Of a stretch of 5,480 bases of DNA, positions 1 through 4,850 are shown piece after piece. How positions within the stretch are numbered: the first letter of the stretch is position 1; each line of letters begins with the position of its first letter. Under the pieces are notes generated by a model that did not search any database, was not told the DNA's origin, and saw only the letters and a list, made by a program, of their open reading frames with translations. Made by a program: the position numbers and the translations under genes. The DNA comes from an uncultured Lachnospiraceae bacterium (GTDB taxonomy: Bacteria; Bacillota; Clostridia; Lachnospirales; Lachnospiraceae), in the NCBI GenBank assembly GCA_946413945.1, contig CAMKMR010000138.1, positions 1-5,480 of the forward strand, in the 5' to 3' direction.

Positions 1-2038
1 TGAGTCTCCAACAAAGGCAAAAACAATAAAAAAATTCCTTGGAAAAAATTACGATGTAATTGCTTCTGAAGGGCATGTAAGAGATCTTCCCAAAAGTGAT
101 ATGGGAATTGATATTGAAAATGATTTTGAACCTCATTACATTACTATTAGAGGTAAAGGTGAACTTCTTTCTAATCTGAGAAAAGCTGTAAAAAAGGCCG
201 ATATGGTCTATCTTGCAACTGACCCGGATCGTGAGGGAGAAGCAATCTCTTATCATTTGTCAGTAGCATTAAAGCTTGATAAAGATAAATATAAGAGAAT
301 TACATTTAATGAAATAACAAAAAATGCTGTTAAGAATTCTATTAAAGAAGCCAGAGATATTGATATGGATCTGGTTGATGCCCAGCAGGCCAGAAGAGTT
401 CTTGACAGACTTGTAGGTTACGAGATAAGTCCACTCCTCTGGCAGAAGGTTCATAAGAGAGGACTTTCAGCAGGAAGAGTTCAGTCTGTAACTTTGAAGA
501 TGATAAGTGACAGGGAAAAAGAAATAAATGATTTTATTCCTGAAGAATATTGGTCGCTTGATGCCTTTCTTAAAGTGCCTGGCCAGAAAGCAGCGGTTGA
601 TTTTAAATATTCTTCTGATCTAAAGAATGAATATGAAGCTACAAAAGTTAATAAGAGTATAGAAGATAATGATTTTGTTGTTAAGGAGATAAAGAAAGGC
701 CAGAGGACTAAAAAAGCACCTCTTCCTTTTACAACATCTACTCTACAACAGTCTGCTGCCAGCAGGATCAATTTTGCTACTTCAAAAACCATGAGAGTTG
801 CTCAGCAGCTCTATGAAGGTGTTGAGATAAAAGGTAAAGGAACTCTTGGTCTTATCACATATTTACGTACTGATTCAACTAGAGTTTCAGAAGAAGCAGA
901 TAAGGCGGCAAGAGATTATATAGAAGCAAATTTTGGAAAGGAATATGTAGCTGATGAAATAAAGGCTGCTAAACCTTCTAAAAAGATTCAGGATGCACAT
1001 GAAGCGATAAGACCGGTTGATATTTCTGTTTCTCCTGCTTCGATAAAGGGACTTGTTCCTGATGAACAATATAAATTGTATAATCTTATTTATGAGAGAT
1101 TTCTTGCGAGCCGAATGAAGAGTGCTATATATGATACTTTTACAGTTATCGTAGCTAATGGCGATGATTATTTTAGAGCATCTTCAAGCTTCGTATCATT
1201 TGCAGGTTTCCTTAATGTATATCCTTCAAAGGAAAAAGAAGCAAAGCAGGCTGATTTTAATGGCATAAAAGAAGGGGATATACTTAAGTGCGATAAGATT
1301 GAAAAAGAACAGCACTTTACAAGCCCTGTTTCTCATTATACTGAAGCAAGCCTTGTTAAGGCGATGGAAGAAGCGGGTATTGGAAGACCTTCTACATATG
1401 CGCCTACTATTTCTACTTTGCTTCAAAGAAGATATATTACAAAGGAAAAGAAAGATATATACGTAACTGAATTAGGTGAAGCAGTTAACAGCATAATGGA
1501 AAAAGCTTTTTCTGTTATAGTTGATGTGAATTTTACCGCTACAATGGAGTCACTTTTAGATAATATCGGATCAGGTGAGGTTAAGTGGAAAGTGGTTGTA
1601 AAGAATTTCTATCCTGATCTTGATGAAGCTGTAAAGGAAGCGGATAAGACTCTTGAGTCTATACATATTGCAGATGAGGTTTCAGATGTAAAATGTGACC
1701 TTTGCGGTGCGATGATGGTTGTTAAGTATGGAGCTTACGGTAAATTCTTAGCTTGTCCTAATTTCCCTGAGTGCAAGAATACAAAACCATATTTTGAAAA
1801 AATTGGTGTTGCCTGCCCTAAGTGCGGTAAGGATATAATCATAAGAAGAACTAAAAAAGGAAGAGCTTTTTATGGCTGTATAGATTATCCTGATTGTGAT
1901 TTTATGTCATGGCAGAGACCAGTAGAAAAGAATTGCCCTGATTGTGGTAAATATATGGTAGTAAAGGGCAAGAAACTTGTTTGTTCTGATCCTTCATGCG
2001 GCCATGTAGAAGACTATAAGGAAGAAAAAGAAGACTAA
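1..2038 (+). CDS. topA: DNA topoisomerase I (type IA), 5'-truncated by window edge
   Basis: This enzyme relaxes negative supercoils by nicking one strand through a tyrosine and passing the other strand. The reading frame is open from base 2, with base 1 ending the previous codon, and 678 codons are visible. The first visible residues, ESPTKAKTIKKFLG, match the family's extreme N-terminus, so only a handful of codons are missing. The first visible Glu corresponds to E. coli Glu9 of the active site. The Toprim acidic cluster TDPDREGEA lies at window residues 73-81, with Asp at bases 221 and 227 and Glu at 233. The catalytic Tyr is in ITYLRTDSTR (codon 860-862), followed by HEAIRP (residues 333-338) and GIGRPSTYAPTI. 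Three C4 zinc ribbons end the protein, with Cys at residues 565/568/585/591, 605/608/626/632 and 645/648/661/666. Length and domains are normal for Firmicutes. From general knowledge, dprA often precedes topA and codY follows it in Lachnospiraceae. Identification is secure. Confidence 0.97.
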   Translation, partial: ESPTKAKTIKKFLGKNYDVIASEGHVRDLPKSDMGIDIENDFEPHYITIRGKGELLSNLRKAVKKADMVYLATDPDREGEAISYHLSVALKLDKDKYKRITFNEITKNAVKNSIKEARDIDMDLVDAQQARRVLDRLVGYEISPLLWQKVHKRGLSAGRVQSVTLKMISDREKEINDFIPEEYWSLDAFLKVPGQKAAVDFKYSSDLKNEYEATKVNKSIEDNDFVVKEIKKGQRTKKAPLPFTTSTLQQSAASRINFATSKTMRVAQQLYEGVEIKGKGTLGLITYLRTDSTRVSEEADKAARDYIEANFGKEYVADEIKAAKPSKKIQDAHEAIRPVDISVSPASIKGLVPDEQYKLYNLIYERFLASRMKSAIYDTFTVIVANGDDYFRASSSFVSFAGFLNVYPSKEKEAKQADFNGIKEGDILKCDKIEKEQHFTSPVSHYTEASLVKAMEEAGIGRPSTYAPTISTLLQRRYITKEKKDIYVTELGEAVNSIMEKAFSVIVDVNFTATMESLLDNIGSGEVKWKVVVKNFYPDLDEAVKEADKTLESIHIADEVSDVKCDLCGAMMVVKYGAYGKFLACPNFPECKNTKPYFEKIGVACPKCGKDIIIRRTKKGRAFYGCIDYPDCDFMSWQRPVEKNCPDCGKYMVVKGKKLVCSDPSCGHVEDYKEEKED

Positions 2039-2075
2039 AAATATTCATAAATGTGATATCAATTGAGATATTTGT

Positions 2076-2094
2076 TTGACAACTTTGTTGTTAA
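2076..2094. repeat. 19-bp inverted repeat overlapping the putative codY -35 region
   Basis: TTGACAAC and GTTGTTAA flank a 3-bp centre (TTT). The arms are complementary at 7 of 8 positions. The repeat begins with a perfect TTGACA and its right arm supplies the TTGTTA proposed as the codY -35 element. A compact dyad over a -35 box is a typical operator position, but no known regulator's consensus is recognised and chance is possible in such AT-rich DNA. Confidence 0.3.
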
Positions 2095-2116
2095 TTAAAA
2101 AAGTTTGTGCTATATT
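2088..2116 (+). promoter_or_regulatory. Candidate sigma-A promoter for the codY operon
   Basis: The -35 element TTGTTA (2088-2093) lies 17 bp before the -10 element TATATT (2111-2116). The -10 is preceded by TGC, giving an extended -10 (TGn). The start point would fall near 2122-2124, leaving a leader of about 70 nt before codY. The -10 lies in the loop of the topA terminator and the -35 just upstream of its left arm, so codY transcripts would begin past the 5' arm and escape that terminator. A perfect TTGACA at 2076 has no -10 at usable spacing. Inferred from sequence only. Confidence 0.5.
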
Positions 2117-2141
2117 AAAATATATGGCGCAAACTTTTTTT
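2097..2141 (+). terminator. Rho-independent terminator of topA, possibly bidirectional
   Basis: The left arm GTTTGTGC (2103-2110) pairs with GCGCAAAC (2127-2134), with one G-U wobble. The right arm is followed by seven T (2135-2141) and the left arm is preceded by six A (2097-2102). The loop can add a further TATATT/AATATA stem (2111-2116 with 2119-2124). The structure starts 58 bp after the topA stop. The flanking A and T runs also allow function on the opposite strand, although no opposing gene is present. Confidence 0.8.
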
Positions 2142-2176
2142 GACCAGACATTATAGTCAAAAAAAGAAATTTTTTT
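2135..2176 (+). promoter_or_regulatory. Overlapping inverted repeats in the codY 5' leader
   Basis: Seven T plus GAC (2135-2144) and GTC plus seven A (2156-2165) form a perfect 10-bp inverted repeat with an 11-nt spacer. The same A run can instead pair with seven T at 2170-2176 across a GAAA tetraloop (2166-2169). The left T run is also the U-tract of the topA terminator. The pairings are therefore mutually exclusive. The stems are mostly A-U and weak, so a regulatory role is uncertain. Confidence 0.35.
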
Positions 2177-2183
2177 GAAAGAA
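2169..2183 (+). promoter_or_regulatory. Possible weak CodY box just upstream of codY
   Basis: ATTTTTTTGAAAGAA matches the known CodY motif AATTTTCWGAAAATT at 10 of 15 positions by eye. It sits immediately before the start codon and overlaps the ribosome binding site, where binding could block transcription and give autoregulation. With five mismatches in AT-rich DNA the match could easily be chance. Confidence 0.2.
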
Positions 2184-2187
2184 GGTG
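2182..2187 (+). promoter_or_regulatory. Ribosome binding site that fixes the codY start
   Basis: AAGGTG lies 6 nt before ATG 2194. An in-frame GTG at 2185 could be read as a start three codons earlier, but it lies inside this Shine-Dalgarno sequence and has no good site of its own. ATG 2194 gives MSVQLLDRTRKI, which lines up with the CodY N-terminus, and a total of 259 aa. Confidence 0.75.
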
Positions 2188-2193
2188 CAGATA

Positions 2194-2973
2194 ATGAGTG
2201 TTCAGCTTCTTGATAGAACAAGAAAAATAAGCCAGCTATTGCATAATAATTCTTCTTTTGTCGTAGTCTTCAATGATATATGCAAGTGTGTTGGTGACAT
2301 ACTGAATGCAAATGTGCTGGTATGTTCAGCAAAAGGTAAGGTGCTTGGAGTTTATGAAAAACAGGGCCTGCCATCATTACATGATCTTTTAACAGATAAC
2401 ATTGGTGAAGTAATAGACAGGGAACTTAATGAAAGATTTTTATCAGTTCTTTCAACAAAGGAAAATGTAAATCTTCTTGCCTTAGGTTTTGAGAATATTC
2501 AAAATGAAGATTTTTCAGCCATCATTCTTCCTATTGATTTCGCTGGGGAACGTCTTGGTACAACATTTATTTACAGACCTAAAAAGGAATTCCTTGTTGA
2601 GGATATAATTCTTTCTGAGTATGTAAATACTGTTGTCGAACTTGAGATGATGCGTGCCATTTACGAAGAAGATACAGAGAAAAAAAGAAATGAAGAGATG
2701 GTTAAATCAGCTATTGAATCATTATCTGTTTCTGAGAAAGAAGCTATTAAGTGTGTTTTCAGGGAACTCGGTAAAAATGAAGGGATTCTTGTTGCAAGCA
2801 AAGTCGCTGTGAAATATAATATTACACGTTCTATTATCGTGAATGCTATAAAGAAGCTCGAAAGTGCAGGCGTTTTAGAGGCAAGATCTCAAGGTATGAA
2901 AGGTACATACTTAAAGATTTTAAATGAAGCTGTCCTTGAGCTTGATCATAGTAAGGATGAAAAAATAAAATAA
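2194..2973 (+). CDS. codY: GTP-sensing global transcriptional repressor CodY
   Basis: CodY is a dimeric repressor that, in the family, binds GTP and branched-chain amino acids and represses amino-acid synthesis, transport and other stationary-phase genes. The predicted length from ATG 2194 is 259 aa, equal to B. subtilis CodY. Residues 1 to about 155 are the GAF-type sensor domain, including the conserved GERLGT (118-123). A linker helix follows (about 156-185). The C-terminal winged helix-turn-helix contains ASKVAVKYNITRSIIVNA (201-218) and KLESAGVLEARSQGMKGTYL (221-240), nearly identical to the family. The sensor half is far less conserved: by eye there is no Arg between residues 53 and 75, where B. 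subtilis Arg61 contacts isoleucine, and no FPV motif near residue 100. It is the first gene of an apparent three-gene operon, with the next ATG 20 bp after its stop. Identity is secure; ligand response is not. Confidence 0.96.
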   Translation: MSVQLLDRTRKISQLLHNNSSFVVVFNDICKCVGDILNANVLVCSAKGKVLGVYEKQGLPSLHDLLTDNIGEVIDRELNERFLSVLSTKENVNLLALGFENIQNEDFSAIILPIDFAGERLGTTFIYRPKKEFLVEDIILSEYVNTVVELEMMRAIYEEDTEKKRNEEMVKSAIESLSVSEKEAIKCVFRELGKNEGILVASKVAVKYNITRSIIVNAIKKLESAGVLEARSQGMKGTYLKILNEAVLELDHSKDEKIK

Positions 2974-2993
2974 CATAATGAGGTGGAAGAAAC

Positions 2994-4109
2994 ATGAATG
3001 CAGCAGTAATTATTGTTCTTATTTTGGGAGTAGTTCTCATTGGTGTAAGTTTTTTTCTTACAAGTGATGAGAAAGTTGAAGAAGAGGAAAAAACAACTCC
3101 CGGTTTAAAGGAAGAGCTTACAGAAGCTGATAAGAAGCAATTAAGAAAATTAACGGATTCTTATATGAATGAATACAGCAAAAAGAAAGTCAAGGAATCT
3201 GTAAAGAATGCTGTAGATGCTGAAATAAAAGAAAGGATCAAATTAAAGAATTCAGAAATTGAGTCTAAGATCGGTGTTATCAATGAGGCAATTGATAAAA
3301 AAGAGAAAGAAATAGACGAAAAATATGCTGAAGCTAATGCTAATGCTGAAAGATCTAAAGAAGAGATAGATAAGATATATAATCTCGTTACGGACAAGGA
3401 AAAAGAGATTAAAACAATACTTGGAGTTGCAGATGAATATAAAAAAGGTCTTGAAAAAATGAAGGGTGACCTTGATATAAAGAATGCAGCTGCAAAGGAA
3501 GCAGAGGAAAAGGCAGCAAAAGAAGCCGAGGAAAAGGCAAAAAAAGAAGCTGAAGAATTAGCTAAAAAAGAAGCTGAAGAAAAGGCAAAAAAAGAAGCCG
3601 AGGAAAAAGCTGCAAAAGAGGCTGAGGAGGCTGCTAAAAAAGCTGCAGAAGAAAAAGCTGAAGAATTAGCAAGAAAAGTTGCTGAAGAAAAGGCAGCAAA
3701 AGAAGCCGAAGAATTAGCAAGAAAAGAAGCTGAGGAATTAGCGAGAAAAGAAGCCGAGGAAGCAGCAAGAAAAGAAGCTGAGGAAAAGGCTGAAATAGAG
3801 GCGAAGGAGGCTGCTAAAAAAGCTTCAGAAGAAAAAGCTTCAAATAAAATAGATAATAGAAGAAAGAAAAATAACAATAATAAAGTAGTAGATATTAAGA
3901 AATTCAAGAGAAAGCCTAAGGAAGAGGAAAAAGTTACAGAGTCCCTTGAAGATATCCTTGCAGAAGAAGGAATTGATATTGCAGATGGCGATATCAATGC
4001 TAATATCATTGGAATGTATAAAGCAGGTTTTAGTATAATCGAAATTTCAAAGGTTACTAAAATGGGTGTAAGTGATATTAAGTATGTGATTGATCATCAG
4101 GGGAAATAG
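2994..4109 (+). CDS. Single-pass membrane protein with long charged helix and HTH-like C-terminus (DUF6115/SwrB-like)
   Basis: The function is unknown. The 371-aa protein starts at ATG 2994, 7 nt after GAGGTGG. Residues 4-22 are one hydrophobic segment with no cleavage site or lipobox. Residues 25-165 are highly charged and predicted helical (coiled coil). Residues 171-282 are 8-residue Glu/Lys/Ala repeats forming a continuous helix, followed by a basic Asn-rich linker (283-310, RRKKNNNNK and KFKRKPK). Residues 332-371 form a small helix-turn-helix-like unit with the pattern IIxMYKAGFSIxEISKVTxMGVSDIKYVI. This layout and tail resemble what I recall of DUF6115 proteins and of B. subtilis SwrB, a membrane protein that promotes flagellar export-apparatus assembly and whose gene precedes rpsB. 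The C-terminal body is probably cytoplasmic. TolA-like spacer proteins are similar only in composition. The gene is co-transcribed with codY and the next gene. Family placement is moderate and function is inferred. Confidence 0.8.
   Translation: MNAAVIIVLILGVVLIGVSFFLTSDEKVEEEEKTTPGLKEELTEADKKQLRKLTDSYMNEYSKKKVKESVKNAVDAEIKERIKLKNSEIESKIGVINEAIDKKEKEIDEKYAEANANAERSKEEIDKIYNLVTDKEKEIKTILGVADEYKKGLEKMKGDLDIKNAAAKEAEEKAAKEAEEKAKKEAEELAKKEAEEKAKKEAEEKAAKEAEEAAKKAAEEKAEELARKVAEEKAAKEAEELARKEAEELARKEAEEAARKEAEEKAEIEAKEAAKKASEEKASNKIDNRRKKNNNNKVVDIKKFKRKPKEEEKVTESLEDILAEEGIDIADGDINANIIGMYKAGFSIIEISKVTKMGVSDIKYVIDHQGK
3504..3839 (+). repeat. Octapeptide (24-bp) tandem repeat coding for a charged single alpha-helix
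   Basis: The region holds 13 full 8-residue units plus two 4-residue half units (EEKA), 112 residues in all. The consensus is EE(K/L)A(K/A/R)KEA. Glu at unit positions 1 and 2 is spaced four residues from Lys/Arg at positions 5 and 6, and these in turn from the next unit's Glu pair. This gives a continuous i to i+4 salt-bridge ladder typical of single alpha-helix domains. The DNA repeats are imperfect (GAG/GAA, GCA/GCC/GCT alternation), so selection at protein level is likely. The low complexity also produces a long spurious antisense open frame. Confidence 0.9.
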
Positions 4110-4120
4110 TAAAGGCGGTA

Positions 4121-4675
4121 ATGAGAATGAATAGAAAATATTTACTTCGAGGAATCGGAATCGGACTTATAATTGGTTGTCTCGTTACTTATACAGCTTT
4201 TAAAACAGGTGATTATACAAAAAATAATAAGGCTGAACAGGTAACAGAAAATAAGGCTTCTAACGAGGCAACAACAGAAGAAAAGACTACAGTTGTTACA
4301 ACAGAAGAGATAACTACTGAAAAGGCAACTGAAAAAGTTACAGAAAAGGCAACAGAAAAAGCAACTGAAAAAGCAACAGAAAAGCCAACAGAAAAGCCAA
4401 CTGAAAAAGCGACAGAAAAGCCAACAGAAAAATCAACGGAGCCTCTTACAACTGAAGAAGCAACAACAGTTTCTATTACAGTATCATCTGGAATGGGCTC
4501 TGAACAGGTTTGCTCAATGCTTTATGATGCAGGTCTTATAACTGATGAGTATTCTTATAATCTTTATCTTGAGAATAATGGTTATGCGGATAGAATCAGG
4601 GTAGGAACATTTACTTTTACAAAGGGAATGTCTGAAGAAGAGATAGCTAATGCTTTGATCAGTCAGGGATTTTAA
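4121..4675 (+). CDS. Membrane- or lipid-anchored extracytoplasmic protein with TEK repeats and MltG LysM-like domain, no catalytic domain
   Basis: The 184-aa protein starts at ATG 4121, 5 nt after AAAGG. A second ATG two codons on (4127) is less well spaced. The N-terminus is basic (MRMNRKYLLR), then residues 11-27 are hydrophobic, so the body should lie outside the membrane. IIGC at 17-20 could be a lipobox with Cys20 lipidated; an uncleaved anchor is the alternative. Residues 66-105 are ten TEK(A/V/P/S) repeats inside a wider Thr/Glu-rich stalk. Residues 117-183 (ITVSSGMGSEQVCSMLYDAGLI, then RIRVGTFTFTKGMSEEEIANALIS) match the LysM-like N-terminal subdomain of MltG/YceG endolytic murein transglycosylases. 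Full MltG continues with a catalytic domain of roughly 200 residues that is absent here, and the stop is clean before a terminator. It therefore probably binds or scaffolds cell-wall material rather than cutting it. Last gene of the codY operon. Domain call is good; role is inferred. Confidence 0.82.
   Translation: MRMNRKYLLRGIGIGLIIGCLVTYTAFKTGDYTKNNKAEQVTENKASNEATTEEKTTVVTTEEITTEKATEKVTEKATEKATEKATEKPTEKPTEKATEKPTEKSTEPLTTEEATTVSITVSSGMGSEQVCSMLYDAGLITDEYSYNLYLENNGYADRIRVGTFTFTKGMSEEEIANALISQGF
4316..4435 (+). repeat. Ten 12-bp tandem repeats coding TEK(A/P)
   Basis: Ten consecutive units of Thr-Glu-Lys-X occur, where X is Ala, Val, Pro or Ser, followed by a degenerate TEPL. The DNA units are close variants of ACAGAAAAGSCA, with wobble changes in the Thr and Lys codons. 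Thr/Pro/Glu/Lys-rich stalks commonly span the cell wall of Gram-positive surface proteins. Copy number is likely to vary between strains by slippage in multiples of 12 bp, which would keep the frame. Confidence 0.92.
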
Positions 4676-4688
4676 ATTGATTTTTTAC

Positions 4689-4730
4689 ACAGCGTAGATG
4701 TAAGTTTTTGCTTGCATATACGCTGTTTTT
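4689..4730 (+). terminator. Rho-independent terminator of the codY operon
   Basis: ACAGCGTA (4689-4696) pairs perfectly with TACGCTGT (4719-4726). After one G/A mismatch the stem continues with ATGTAAG (4698-4704) against CTTGCAT (4711-4717), including one G-U wobble, and closes on a 6-nt loop. A run of five T (4726-4730) follows. It lies 13 bp after the stop of the MltG-like gene and separates the operon from rpsB. Confidence 0.9.
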
Positions 4731-4740
4731 ATGTTATTAT
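4712..4740 (+). promoter_or_regulatory. Candidate rpsB promoter overlapping the upstream terminator
   Basis: The -10 element TATTAT (4735-4740) is preceded by TGT, giving an extended -10. At 17 bp spacing the -35 is TTGCAT (4712-4717), a 3 of 6 match to TTGACA that lies in the right arm of the preceding terminator. The start would be near 4746-4748, giving a leader of about 104 nt. TATAAA at 4809-4814 is a rival -10 but has no -35. Confidence 0.45.
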
Positions 4741-4745
4741 CAGCT

Positions 4746-4850
4746 TTGCGCGAAAAAAATACATGCAGTTTTCGTGAGAATGGTGCCAGAATGGCTGGTT
4801 AGATCTCATATAAATAAAAAAACTGCAGATGAAAAACCAGGAGGTAAACT
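4746..4850 (+). promoter_or_regulatory. Structured 5' leader of rpsB, candidate autoregulatory element
   Basis: Four pairings are visible: CGCGAAAA (4749-4756) with TTTTCGTG (4769-4776); TGCAGTTTT (4764-4772) with AAAACTGCA (4819-4827); a small GCCA-GAA-TGGC hairpin (4785-4795); and CTGGTT (4795-4800) with AACCAG (4835-4840), which abuts the Shine-Dalgarno AGGAGG (4839-4844). The first two share 4769-4772 and exclude each other. The second and fourth cross, as in a pseudoknot. Ribosomal-protein leaders often act as feedback sites for their own product, and S2 does so in gamma-proteobacteria. I know of no described Firmicute equivalent, so this is inference. Confidence 0.4.

Noticed and set aside
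481..792. 103-codon minus-strand open frame inside topA
   Set aside because: It is antisense to conserved topoisomerase sequence, with no start signal or family resemblance. The other minus-strand frames in topA and at the end of codY are rejected for the same reason.
2185..2193. GTG start for codY three codons upstream
   Set aside because: The GTG sits within the ribosome binding site of the ATG at 2194, and the family N-terminus and length fit the ATG.
3161..4009. 282-codon open frame on the minus strand
   Set aside because: It is the mirror of the Glu/Lys/Ala repeat, reading as monotonous Ser/Ala/Phe, with no ribosome binding site or recognisable domain; the + strand gene is clearly real.
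3504..4435. CRISPR array or mobile-element repeats
   Set aside because: The repeats are short, in frame, without spacers, and wholly explained as protein-coding low-complexity stalks; no transposase or integrase is present.
4766..4782. CodY box in the rpsB leader
   Set aside because: The best register matches only about 9 of 15 positions, and the bases are better explained by the leader pairings.
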